A stretch of 64,000 nt of DNA from contig CP085833.1 in the NCBI GenBank assembly GCA_020809705.1, positions 3,658,001 through 3,722,000 on the forward strand, written 5' to 3'. The notes below the pieces were generated by a model. The model was given only the letters and a program-made list of their open reading frames with translations, had not been told where the DNA came from and searched no databases. This document shows positions 44,760 to 54,807 of this stretch, piece by piece. Each line of letters begins with the position of its first letter. The stretch's first letter is position 1. This stretch comes from Calonectria ilicicola (lineage: Eukaryota > Ascomycota > Sordariomycetes > Hypocreales > Nectriaceae). The position numbers and the translations under genes were made by a program.

Positions 44760-46321
44760 ATGAATTCCATCAACATCATTACGGCTCGCGTCTCGCCTCC
44801 TCCAAGCCCCACACAATCGCGATCCAACAGTATAGCATCCATTGGCATCGGCATTGCCTCCGACGACCACTCGCACGACCAATCCGACGGTAGAACAACC
44901 AACCAGGACGACGAATCATTCCCCGAAGACACCTTTGACGAATCGCGCTTCAGCAGCGAAAAGGCTTACGTCCACGAGGAGACACCTCTATTAGGAGACT
45001 CCGTTGAGTGTGACAGACGGAGCCGTTGGTGGCATTCGTTGCCCCGCGGGTTTGCCTCGAGCATCATTAGCTCTATCCGCTGGGTCTTTGCGACTCTAGC
45101 ATCGCCAGGCGTCTACCTTTTTGCTTGCTTCTGCGACGAGAACGGCTTCTTTGCGCCCTTCACTCAGCTCGGGAAGCTATTTGGCATCTGCAAGACACCT
45201 CGACCCAAGATGGGCATGGAAGACGACCCCTATGGAACTTCTGAAAAAGAAGGCTATGGGCGGACATCAGGATACCGGAGCTTATCACCACGGCCTGCAG
45301 TGTCGTCGGGTTCATCATCATCAGGTCTGTCATCGGAATCGGAATCGGAAGGTTCCCGGTCAAGTAGCCCAGGTCGGCATGCGCGGTCCAAGTCGCTGCA
45401 GCCAGCAGAAGAGAGCGCTCCAGTCCGACGGTCTATCCGGATCAAGCTCAACAGCGATGAAGCTCTTAGGATGCGAAAGCACCGAAAGACGCAATCTGCT
45501 GTGGCGCGAACAAAATCGAGTGACCTAGGCGGAGACATTACGTCGCACCTCAAATCCCCCACCTCTCCCATTGCCGCCCTTACAAAATACCCCAAAACGC
45601 CGGCGCCTCCCCGGCCACTTATTCCCCGAAGGCAGCCTTCATACCTTAATATTGAACAGATGAATAAGAAGCAGAAGAAGACGTTGATCCTGGACCTGGA
45701 TGAGACGCTGATCCACAGCATGTCTAAAGGTGGCAGGATGAGCACAGGACACATGGTCGAAGTGCGTTTGAATACTACATACGTGGTTGGAGGACAGACG
45801 GCTGTTGGCCCACAGCATCCCATACTATATTGGGTTAATAAGAGGCCTTACTGCGACGAGTTTCTACGGAGGGTTTGCAAGTGGTATAACCTTGTCGTGT
45901 TTACCGCATCAGTGCAGGAGTATGCGGACCCAGTCATTGACTGGTTGGAGCAGGAGAGGAAGTTTTTCTCGGCTCGATATTACCGACAGCACTGCACGTT
46001 CCGGCAAGGAGCATTTATCAAGGACTTGAGCTCTGTCGAGTCAGACCTGAGCTCAGTAATGATTCTGGACAATAGTCCGTTGAGTTACCTCTTCCACCAA
46101 GGTAAGCCTTTTCTACTGTTGCTATGAAAGGTGATGGAGAACGGCAGCATGCTCACAGCTGGATTCCAGATAATGCCATTCCAATCCAAGGCTGGATTAA
46201 CGACCCGACTGATACCGACCTGATGCACCTGGTGCCACTACTAGAGGGCCTACAATACGTGCATGATGTGAGGGCGCTGCTTGCGCTGCGTGGGGGCGAG
46301 GACGGACAGCACATGGCATAG
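44760..46321 (+). CDS. NEM1: NEM1-like phosphatase (NLI-interacting-factor/CTD phosphatase family)
   Basis: Two exons, 44760-46101 and 46170-46321; 498 codons (497 aa). The N-terminal half is Ser-rich with a membrane-associated hydrophobic region (FASSIISSIRWVFATLASPG then VYLFACFCDENGFF, about residues 98-130). The catalytic FCP1-type domain starts near residue 300: KTLILDLDETLIHS is the DxDxT motif, then PILYWVNKRPYCDEFLRRV, LVVFTASVQEYADPVIDWLE, FSARYYRQHC, SSVMILDNSPLSYLFHQ and DNAIPIQGWINDPTDTDL. Nem1 with Spo7 at the nuclear/ER membrane dephosphorylates the lipin Pah1 and so controls triacylglycerol synthesis and nuclear shape. The start is the first ATG; earlier frame extension is only from TTG. 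Confidence 0.92.
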
Positions 46322-47658
46322 AAAATACATGAATGATCGATCACTGAACAAGTTTGGATGGTGTTATGGGCACGTGAGGTAAACGAGAGGCGGGGGGTAC
46401 TCGGATATGGATATGGGCTGAGACATGAAGCCCTCCGCCCTCATGTACAGATAGACGCATGGAGTTTTTGTGTGTTGCCTTGTACTGGCAGGAGCGTATG
46501 GTCCCAAGAGGGCGGAGGGTATTTGAGCGGAATTCATACTAGCGACTGCCAGCTGAGCGGGTTTTGCTTGGCCAGAGATTTGGATGAAGCGTACACGACT
46601 GCGCCCAGAGCGCCATGAATGGGTGATGTGGGAGAAGTGAAGCTGAAGAAGCATGGTTAAATGCGTGCCCGTAAGCGCCCAAGACTTGGGGTCATTTGCG
46701 ACTTAGAGAAGAGAAGAAGGGAATACAGCATGTCGGTTCGTCTAAAGGTCTGGGACAACAGGGTCTGGTGTCCAATTCATGTGGTCGCGCCGCTGGCATG
46801 TCAGTCTGAGACATGCTGCACCAAGTGACAGGGCGCAGCCAGTCGGATGCGATAGCTCCCCGCCAGCCCGCAATAGCCTCTAGTGACAAGGTCAGGAACA
46901 TGGACCAACCAAGAGGGACTGAAAAAAACCACAGATGCAGGGGCCCGGCGAGAACTACGAGCGAGGTCGGAGCCGAGGGATAATGGGGAAACGGACAATG
47001 ACGCCGTGACCCCATCATCACACCCACTCCGCGATGTCTTTAGGCGGAGTGAGTGCGTTGCTGTGCACCCAGCTAGTGCAACGCAAGAGAGATGTACCTG
47101 TACCCCGCTATCCATGACCCAACAACGTGGTGCACGAGGGGGGGCGAGTTGTTAGACACCCAGGTATTTGCAGAGGCTTAGGTACTCTGCGTCTGCATAC
47201 AAAAAACTGGGCATGCCAATGTCTCGAGTAACCTATCCCCACTAACCAACCCCGATGTAGTCTCCTCTCTCTCGCTGCCCGTCTTGCGTTTGGTGGTTCC
47301 GTGCCAGTTGACCCACGCCGCACCATACAGAATGGTGACATCATCATATGGTGAAGCTGGGCCAGACTGCGCACGCCACGGGCTCATCGAGATCCAGTGA
47401 CGAAGACGAAAGGGAAGGACGGGAGAAGGGGAAAGGTGTGAAGGGTGCGAAAGAAAAATTCGAGAGTACAAATAGGCCAAGGCGTGCCCGCTTGTGTAGT
47501 GTGGTTGTTGTATCTTTTTTCTCTGTACGCTTCCTTGGACGGGTTTGACTTACACGACTTCAATTAATAAAACCCACATACACCACAACAATGTCGCTGC
47601 ACTGTTGGTCTTCCCTTCTCAACTATGTCTCCCCTGCTATTGCAGAACTAACCATTGC
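46322..47658. other. Intergenic region between NEM1 and the DUF1761-like gene
   Basis: No supported gene; small frames on both strands lack domains. An ATG at 47591 with a stop-free stretch to about 47640 could be a non-coding leader or an alternative first exon of the next gene. Confidence 0.5.
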
Positions 47659-48193
47659 ATGCGCTCCTACCGAATAGACCTCCCCCCCGTCAAGCCTTCG
47701 GCCATCGCCCTCGGCACCGCCTTCAACCACGGCGTGGAACTCGCTGTGCTTGCGCCCCTCTTCGGCGTCACGTACCAGCGCGCCAAGCTAGCCAGCACCA
47801 AGGAGGAGTTTATCCGATCCAAGGAGGCCAGCAGCGCCGCCGTCGCCTGGGGCACCTCGTTTGTCGGCTCGGCCCTGCAGAGCTATGGCGTGGGCGCTCT
47901 CATCAACGCCACAGGCACCTTGAGCTACAAGGGCGCCGCCTACCTGGGAAGTTTGATCTTCTTTGCCACTGCTGCTCCTGGTGTAAGCATGAAACCCTGC
48001 TCTTATTTAATTCGCTTGCGAGGGAAAAAAAATGCTGACAAGGCATGTGCCTGTATAGTACATCTCACAGATCTTTGTTGAGAAGCGCCCTCTCGACACC
48101 GTCGGCGTCAGCGTTGCCGCCAAGCTCGTCGAGACACTGGGTCTGTCCGTCTTCTTGACCTGGTGGGGAACCCGAACCAACCCCTTTGAATAG
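47659..48193 (+). CDS. Small integral membrane protein, DUF1761-like
   Basis: Two exons, 47659-47982 and 48059-48193; 153 codons (152 aa). Hydrophobic helices are visible at SAIALGTAFNHGVELAVLAP, SAAVAWGTSFVGSALQSYGV, AAYLGSLIFFATAAPGYISQ and VETLGLSVFLTWWGT, so about four membrane spans. The organisation, including an FVEKRPLDT loop before the last helix, resembles DUF1761 proteins found in bacteria and fungi, whose function is unknown. The start at 47659 is chosen because MRSYRIDLPPVKPSAIALG fits the beginning of related fungal proteins as I recall them. A further 5' exon cannot be excluded. Confidence 0.7.
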
Positions 48194-49070
48194 AGCATGG
48201 GAGAAACGAAACATGGTGTTTTCTGAGCAAGAGTTGTGTGTCATTTGTGCTCTTGTAAACGGGTTTCCCCTTGGTGGAATGCAGGTTTCATGAGACGCGG
48301 CTTTTGGGAAGGACAAGAGGAATTGTAAACTGATTCTTTTTGAGTTCTTTGGCTTGGCCTTGTCTTATCTTATCTTAGCCTGCTACCGCTGTGTATTTAT
48401 CTAGGCTTGCTGGGTAGTTATAAATTACTTCAAAGACAATTGCTTGATCGCATACTTGACTGTGTTGTGTTGTGTGGTCTCTATAAAAATCCACCAACTA
48501 ACCGTTCATGACACTACAATACACCCGCTGAATGATTGTGCCTCAGTGACATTTTCTAAAGGCACTACGGAACCTAACTACGCAATATATTAAGTCAACA
48601 CCTAAAAATAAATAAATGATGCTAATTGGAACAAATTTATATATATAATTTATTTATTTTTCCCCCCCTCACGAGGCAGTCAAGACATAGCAGGAAAAAG
48701 TAGAGAGGATAATCTTTCACGGGTTGTATTGTAGAGGTGATGTGGAGACGCTTTCGTTGTTGTCATGCAAGTCACCATGAGCGATACAGCAAGGGGGAGA
48801 GATGGAGCCATGCACCTTGGGTCAAACCAACTTCATTGAGGGCTCTAGAAATCATGTCTCCCATTTTTTTTTCTTCAATGCAGTAAAATACCTGAACGCC
48901 GCCAAGCCCATTCGGCCATTAATCGTCGGCCAAATCTCTGGTATAGTACACCCAGATTGTTCCACATCCAACAACGCAGAGCTGTTCAACCTCGAAAAAA
49001 AAAGCTTTCACACACCCATCCTCCCATCGCGTGCACGCGCCGGTCTACCAAAGCATCGCCGACGATCTCT
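48194..49070. other. Convergent 3' region
   Basis: 3' UTRs of the DUF1761-like gene and NHP2, including AT-rich sequence around 48600-48660. No gene. Confidence 0.6.
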
Positions 49071-49859
49071 CTATTTCGACGACTCACCCTTGGTCCAGTT
49101 GGCCTGCTTGGAGTACTCCTTCTGCACGTACTTGACGAGCGACGCGTAGCTCTCGCCAAACGCCTCGCCGTCGTCGTCGCCGTCCTTGTCGGCCGCCTTG
49201 TCCTTGCTCTTCTTGCCCTCAGCCTTCTCCATGATCATGACGACGCTGGTAGGGCGCTTGGTCTTGGCAGCGGCACCGAGCTCGGCGCGCGACGTGACGA
49301 AGATGAAGGGCACGTTGTGGTCCTCGCACAGCACGGGGATGTGCGAGATGACGTCCATGGGGGAGATGTCGCCAGCGATGATGACGACGCCGGGGAACGA
49401 GGTGTAGCCAGGGGCAGAGGGGGGAGACTTGCGGAGGGTCTTGACGACCTCCTTGACACCGCGCTTGAGGGTGTTGTTCTTGGCGGCTGTTGATCGGGAT
49501 CACGGTCAGTAAATCTGGGGTTGCAATTTTTCTCAGCCATTGGCGCGCGACATACCCTTTCGGATGGTCTTGTAGACCTTCTTCATGCCCTTCTCATCAG
49601 CCACAGGCACGGCAAAGGGGACGACGGTGCGCTCGAGGGGGAGCTCCTCGGCCTTGTCCTCCTCCATGTCGGAGTCGTCCTCATCCTGGGCGGGAGCGCT
49701 CTTGGGGGCGTCCTGCTGGAGCTTCTCCTCAAGGGCGGCGGCGAGCTTCTCCTTCTTATCCTTCTTGTCTTTCTTCTCCTTCTTGGACTTGGAAACGCCA
49801 GACTCGTCGCTGCGCTTCTTGTCCTTCTTCTCCTTCTTGTCGGGCTTCTCGGCGGCCAT
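49071..49859 (-). CDS. NHP2: H/ACA snoRNP protein NHP2 (L7Ae family)
   Basis: Two exons, minus strand: 49556-49859 and 49071-49486; 240 codons (239 aa). The start is MAAEKPDKKEKKDKK; the frame extends further upstream but this ATG begins the typical lysine-rich nucleolar tail (about residues 1-55). The L7Ae/Nhp2 domain covers about 90-200: MKKVYKTIRKAAKNNTLKRG then VKEVVKTLRK, GVVIIAGDISPMDVISHIPV, LCEDHNVPFIFVTSRAELG and KTKRPTSVVMI. Nhp2 binds the kink-turn of H/ACA guide RNAs with Cbf5, Gar1 and Nop10 to direct pseudouridylation of rRNA. The C-terminal acidic/lysine-rich extension of about 40 residues is long compared with yeast. A palindromic TCACGTGA lies about 290 nt upstream. Confidence 0.93.
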
Positions 49860-50437
49860 TGTTGCGGTGTTGAGAGAGAGAGAAGAGATTTCTCGACTAT
49901 GGGATTTTCTGAAAAGGGGCGGCTTTGATGCAATCGAGCTCAAAGTCCACAGACCTGGGTTGTGCAGGTCAATTGAGAATTGTCGCGGTGGACGGTGGGT
50001 GGTCGCAAAAGTTGACTTTTGATTGTCGTAGCCTCCACTGGACCTCGAAATTTTTCTCTCTGCGAAGCCAACTTTTTTCTTCGGAGGGGAGCTACCGTGC
50101 AGCAGTCGGCGATTCGTAGTGCCGGTTCCGTGGTTCGAGCCAAAGTCACGTGATGTGTATTTTCGGGCGAAACCGCTAAGCCAATCAATGGCGCGGCAAT
50201 ATCAATTACGATAGGATGAGGGACGATCGAGAATGCTTTTGAGCTGCACATTGGGGTTTCTGTTGACTGAAGCGGTTTCACTGTGCCTGTAAATTTGCAA
50301 TTGGATGAACAAGTTTTAGATGGTGACAAATGGAATGTTGTGACAATTGTCTATTGCGTCCCCAGGTCTAAATGATGTACAATTGAGTCCAGAGGACCTT
50401 GTCTACTCCAACATATTCTCCCGCTCATTTAAACAAT
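49860..50437. other. Intergenic region: NHP2 promoter and QCR8 3' end
   Basis: Contains TCACGTGA at 50146-50153. No coding signal. Confidence 0.6.
50146..50153. promoter_or_regulatory. TCACGTGA palindrome upstream of NHP2
   Basis: Perfect 8-bp palindrome with the CACGTG core, about 290 nt before the NHP2 start. Confidence 0.4.
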
Positions 50438-51188
50438 TTATTCCTCCTCATCAGCAAACTCGGCACGGCCGGCCTTGGACTGAAGGTAGTGGTTGCTACA
50501 AAAATAGTTAGTAACAAGTCTGGAAGCCACTGCTGGAGCGGGAATCGTCACATACCGGTCGGTAGCCCAGGTCATCAGGTAGTATCCGGCCAGCATGGGG
50601 GGGACCCAGTAGAAGATCTGAGCCTTGGTGCGACGGAAAGTATTGAAGATGGCGGCGTGGAAGGAACCAGCCCAGGGGTTCTGTCGGTTGGCAGACAGAC
50701 CGTAGGTGACAATGCCACGCTGCTTCTCACCACCTGTGAGTCGTTAGTATGGGTTCGAAGTAGAGATTTGATCGATTTTTGAGGCCGCGGAATCAATTGC
50801 AGCGCGACAACGAAGGAGAGGGTTCCCGGGAGACGTGGCAAGTAGCGCAAGTATGTCGATTCAATCGCATCGTTTCCCATGGGCCACCAATCCCCTTCGT
50901 CCGTCGTGCCATCGTCGGCGCAATTCGATCGAGTATCGAGGTAATAGGCACTTACCGAAGTGGCCCCAGTTGCCCAGGTAGCTATAAACCCAGTCAGCAC
51001 AAAGTTTCTGTCGCGATTGAAGGACCTCAAGGGCATTTGGGTTGTGATGCATCTGGCTGTGATGCCTTGCCGCCAGCCGGGGGAAAAGCCGCACGCCGCA
51101 CCACGGCACCAATTGCCCTCGCCTGGGGCTCGACGTACTGTCCGTTGATAGGATCGAGGTGGGATCGGAGAGCTTGCGTGGGCTTCAT
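50438..51188 (-). CDS. QCR8: Cytochrome bc1 complex subunit 8 (Qcr8)
   Basis: Four exons, minus strand: 51139-51188, 50956-50981, 50556-50733 and 50438-50495; 104 codons (103 aa), a normal size. The spliced protein begins MKPTQALRSHLDPINGHYLG and continues NWGHFGGEKQRGIVTYGLSA, NRQNPWAGSFHAAIFNTFRR, then a membrane helix (FYWVPPMLAGYYLMTWATDR) and the tail NHYLQSKAGRAEFADEEE. Exon 2 is only 26 nt. Qcr8 is the ubiquinone-binding-site-adjacent small subunit of complex III, which assembles with cytochrome b and Qcr7. The gene is head-to-head with PHB1, 332 bp apart. The 5' exon boundary (donor GTACGT inside a longer open stretch) is the least certain join. Confidence 0.88.
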
Positions 51189-51520
51189 GTTGCCGGATTT
51201 GCACGGGGGACTCTGGTAGTGGATTCCTCGGTGATGCGCAAGGCAAAGGGCAGGATTCTCTCGGGTTGCAGGTTACAAAAACGCAAAGACGGTTCCTCCC
51301 CATCAGCCGAGCTTTCCCGAAAGGGACTAGCGCCACCACCACACCTGCCAAGCGGAGTTTGCCGGGACTGCTTGCAAAGAGCTTCAAATCCAGGTAACTA
51401 CTATCCCACCACTGCGCAGCAATCGACGCCGTTGACTCCGGAGCGCTTTCACAGGCCGAGACGCCCACCGAATCAATCCCAACCAAACCGCCCATCACAT
51501 AGAACCAACACACCACCACC
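51189..51520. promoter_or_regulatory. Compact bidirectional promoter between QCR8 and PHB1
   Basis: 332 bases separate two divergent start codons of mitochondrial inner-membrane proteins, so core elements must be shared or closely packed. No TATA box stands out. Confidence 0.6.
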
Positions 51521-52443
51521 ATGGCGGGCGCAGCTAGGGCTCTCAACTGGATGTACCGCATGGCCGTACCGGCTTCGGCGGGCGTCTTCTTCGCCAGCCA
51601 GGCCATCTACGACGTCAAAGGCGGCTCCCGCGCCGTCATTTTCGACCGTCTGAGCGGTGTCAAGGAAACCGTCTCCAGCGAGGGAACCCATTTTCTGGTT
51701 CCCTGGCTCCAGCGTGCCATCATCTTCGACGTGCGAACGAGGCCCAGGAATATCGCCACCACCACCGGCAGTAAAGATTTGCAGATGGTCAGTTTGACAC
51801 TGCGAGTGCTACACCGACCCAACGTTCAAGCTCTTCCCAAGATTTACCAGGTAAGAATATTTACTCACAAAATTTACAAGCTTCGAAAGAGGGCAAACAT
51901 GAAAAAAAAATTGAGAGACAATCCTAATGCCCCGCATAGAACCTCGGTGCCGACTACGATGAGCGAGTTCTCCCCTCCATTGGCAACGAAGTCCTCAAGT
52001 CCATTGTCGCCCAGTTCGATGCTGCTGAACTCATCACCCAGCGAGAGGCCGTTTCGGAGCGCATCCGCGCAGACCTTACCCGCCGAGCTTCCGAGTTCAA
52101 CATCGCCCTTGAGGACGTCTCCATTACCCACATGACCTTTGGCCGCGAGTTCACCAAGGCCGTTGAGCAGAAGCAGATTGCCCAGCAGGACGCCGAGCGA
52201 GCGCGATTCATCGTCGAGCGTGCTGAGCAGGAGCGACAGGCCAACGTCATCCGCGCTGAGGGTGAATCCGAGAGCGCTGATGTCATCAGCAAGGCCATTG
52301 CCAAGTCTGGTGACGGTCTCGTCCAGATTCGAAAGATTGAGGCCAGCAGGGACATTGCGGCAACACTGTCAACAAACCCCAACGTCGCCTACCTTCCCGG
52401 CGGAAAGGGTGGCCAGTACCTGTTGTCGGTGGGCAAGGCTTAA
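51521..52443 (+). CDS. PHB1: Prohibitin-1
   Basis: Two exons, 51521-51850 and 51940-52443; 278 codons (277 aa). The protein begins MAGAARALNWMYRMAVPASA, a hydrophobic inner-membrane anchor. The SPFH domain follows: GGSRAVIFDRLSGVKE, EGTHFLVPWLQRAIIFDVRT, RPRNIATTTGSKDLQMVSLT, LRVLHRPNVQALPKIYQ then LGADYDERVLPSIGNEVLKS. A coiled coil (EFTKAVEQKQIAQQDAERAR and on) leads to the end, NPNVAYLPGGKGGQYLLSVG. Phb1 and Phb2 form large rings in the mitochondrial inner membrane that act as scaffold and chaperone and regulate the m-AAA protease. The single intron lies at the IYQ/NLG junction. No anomalies. Confidence 0.96.
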
Positions 52444-52830
52444 AAGAACAAAAAAGTGTATACCTAGCGTAATGTATCGGGCATGGGAAATCCCCACTTA
52501 CAGCTGGCGATGATGAAGATGTATCACACGCCGCTCATGTATTTCTAGAAAGGGATCAAACGGGAATACCAACCCTATCTCTCAGTTCTGCCTCCGTTCC
52601 TGTGAACATGACTGTACTATGAATAACGAATCCAACGAGTGAGGTGGTAGCAAATCGAAAATATGCAATGATTCACAATACTAGACTATATTTTAAACCG
52701 CATTATTGAGGTGGTTCGCCTCGATATTAACTTCCTGGTGCTCGCTGAGCTCCCATGATCACTTATACAACACAAGCTATTGAAGCTATGTTAAATCCTA
52801 GAGCCAATGTAAACTAGTTCCGCCGCGGGA
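52444..52830. other. Convergent 3' region between PHB1 and REX3
   Basis: 3' UTRs only. Confidence 0.6.
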
Positions 52831-54807
52831 CTATTTTTCGATGAACTCCTCCGTCAGCGCCCCTGTTCCGGTGCTCTGTCCAGGAGCAATGAATTTCCCA
52901 TCCACCAATCTCCAGCCAGCTCTCTGCATGTCCATCCAAAGGTTCTTAATCTTCAGTCGGACCAAGTCACCTGCTGCTCTGGCATCCTCGGCGGAGTCGT
53001 GTCCCAACATTTTTGGCCCAGTCTCCTGCTGGATCTTACGATTGAGCTGCTCGTTCATGAGGTGCTTGAGGCCTTGCCGGAAGGGCAGCCCAGCCTTGTG
53101 GGGGTATAGCAAAATGGTATCAATAATGGTTGGGTGGACGATCCGCACCGAGTTGAGATCGTTCTCCAAGCCGTGACCAATCAGCGGAGTCTTGGGCGAA
53201 ATCAGAGAGAAGAGCAAATCACGGGCCACTTCAGGCGACGAAACAATCTTGAGCTTTCCCTTAGTAGGCTTGAGCTCGCCATCCTCACCTCTCTTTTCAG
53301 TTGGGGGTGGGTCATCTACAGACCAAGGTTCCGCCTGGGCCAAATCTTCGGGCCAGACACCCGAGTATCGCGAATTGAGGTCCAGGATCTCGCCGACGGG
53401 TCTCACGAGAACATCGAGAAGTACTTCTCCAGTTGGCCACGATGTGGCGGTTAGTCGGACGAGCTCCATTCCGTGGACAGTGTAACCCATCTCACAATCG
53501 AAGCACACGGCTCGATCCGTAGGAGCCAGCGGGTTCTCAGGAGTCTCGGCAAAATTAAGAACAGATGCCAGCCTTTTCGGATCGGATGTCTTGTAGACGT
53601 GGTAGTTTTGGGTAAAGCAGCCAATAGAATCGCCGAGTTCTTCACCACAGCACTGATACCGTTTGGGCTGTCTGGCCCGGTCTCCGAGTGGTTTGGGGGC
53701 GATGAAAGTCTTGCCCCAGTGAAAGGTGCATGTACCGCCAGATGTGAGAGCTCCATCTTCTTCGCGTCTTCCCGGGAAGACTTGGAATCTCTGTTGGCAG
53801 CGGTCACATTTTTCCCATCCCTTAGACGCCTCAACGCCTTGCCTAGCCTTCTCGATAGCATCATCATCAGGGATGGTTGGTACATACCCAAACTCTGAGA
53901 GCTTATCGATGGGCGTGAGAATGCGCTTGGTGAGTTGAACCTCCTGAGCAGATGTGAGCCCGGTCTCAATCTGCTTGGGGGGTGGCTCGGTGCCTTCCTC
54001 CTTGGCTTTCTTCTTCTGTAGCTCCTCTTTTCGTTCCTTCTTCCATTGATCGACCTTCATACGTTTGTACTGCATAACCATGTTTTTCATGACGTTTGAA
54101 TAGACTGCTGGTTTTTGAACTGCAGTCTCTTGCTCTTCATCTAGGGCACGAATGATGAGATCTTGATCGGATAGAATGAGAGCATTTTCCGTGCCCTTGG
54201 CTTCCTTTTTCAGTTCCTTATTCAGGCGGGTGAATTCTGTGTGAAGCAGTTTGAGAAGCCGCAGGCGGATCTCATGGCTGGCTGGAGAGCTCTTGAGTAA
54301 CCGAGGATTGAGTGATTCAGCCTTCTTTGGCTTCTGCTGTGATGGTTTGGCAGCAGGCGCAGAGGCTAATTTAGTGCCCAGGGCAGCTCGCTTTGGGGCC
54401 GGACCAGATGATATAGTAGATGGAGCTGCTCGTGGTTTCTCCTGAGATGGTGCCTTTCGCTTCAACGGTGGAGGCGAAACGGGCCGAGTTGCAGACTGCA
54501 GTCTAGACGGCGCCTGTGACGCAGTGCGGGAAACGGTCGTCACTCCGTTGTCTGACTTTTGTGTGTTCAACACTGACGGCGAGGCTGTGACAGGGCCCGT
54601 CTTGACACGTTTTCGCGGTCCATCTTGGCTCCCTGATGCATCCTCCTGGATTTTCTGCTGCGGCTTTGGAACCTGCACGGCCGGCGCAGGAGGTGCAGGC
54701 GGAGCAGGCGTAGCAGGAGCCTTATCGCTCTCGTGACCAAAGATGCAGAGAAACGCTGTGCAGTTGTTCCCGGCTGGGCATGGGATATGCTTGAGTGAAA
54801 GACTCAT
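52831..54807 (-). CDS. REX3: RNA exonuclease 3-like DEDDh nuclease
   Basis: Single exon, 658 aa. The N-terminus (MSLSLKHIPCPAGNNCTAFL) has a small CxxxxxC-type zinc motif (CPAGNNCTAFLCIFGH) as in Rex3/REXO1-like proteins. Residues 40-180 are Pro/Lys-rich. A Cys/His cluster (CDRCQQRF, CTFHW, CCGEEL) near 335-395 precedes the exonuclease. The DEDDh residues lie in FDCEMGYT (about 440), GHGLENDL (about 545), and HDSAEDARAAGDL with a DIILL-like TIIDTILLYPHK between. Yeast Rex3 trims the 3' end of RNase MRP RNA and overlaps with Rex1 and Rex2 in RNA processing. Catalytic residues are all present. Confidence 0.9.
   Translation of the reverse strand: MSLSLKHIPCPAGNNCTAFLCIFGHESDKAPATPAPPAPPAPAVQVPKPQQKIQEDASGSQDGPRKRVKTGPVTASPSVLNTQKSDNGVTTVSRTASQAPSRLQSATRPVSPPPLKRKAPSQEKPRAAPSTISSGPAPKRAALGTKLASAPAAKPSQQKPKKAESLNPRLLKSSPASHEIRLRLLKLLHTEFTRLNKELKKEAKGTENALILSDQDLIIRALDEEQETAVQKPAVYSNVMKNMVMQYKRMKVDQWKKERKEELQKKKAKEEGTEPPPKQIETGLTSAQEVQLTKRILTPIDKLSEFGYVPTIPDDDAIEKARQGVEASKGWEKCDRCQQRFQVFPGRREEDGALTSGGTCTFHWGKTFIAPKPLGDRARQPKRYQCCGEELGDSIGCFTQNYHVYKTSDPKRLASVLNFAETPENPLAPTDRAVCFDCEMGYTVHGMELVRLTATSWPTGEVLLDVLVRPVGEILDLNSRYSGVWPEDLAQAEPWSVDDPPPTEKRGEDGELKPTKGKLKIVSSPEVARDLLFSLISPKTPLIGHGLENDLNSVRIVHPTIIDTILLYPHKAGLPFRQGLKHLMNEQLNRKIQQETGPKMLGHDSAEDARAAGDLVRLKIKNLWMDMQRAGWRLVDGKFIAPGQSTGTGALTEEFIEK

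Noticed and set aside
50130..50150. GGTTCGAGCC resembling a tRNA T-loop
   Set aside because: No matching acceptor, D-arm or anticodon arm upstream. It is promoter sequence of NHP2.
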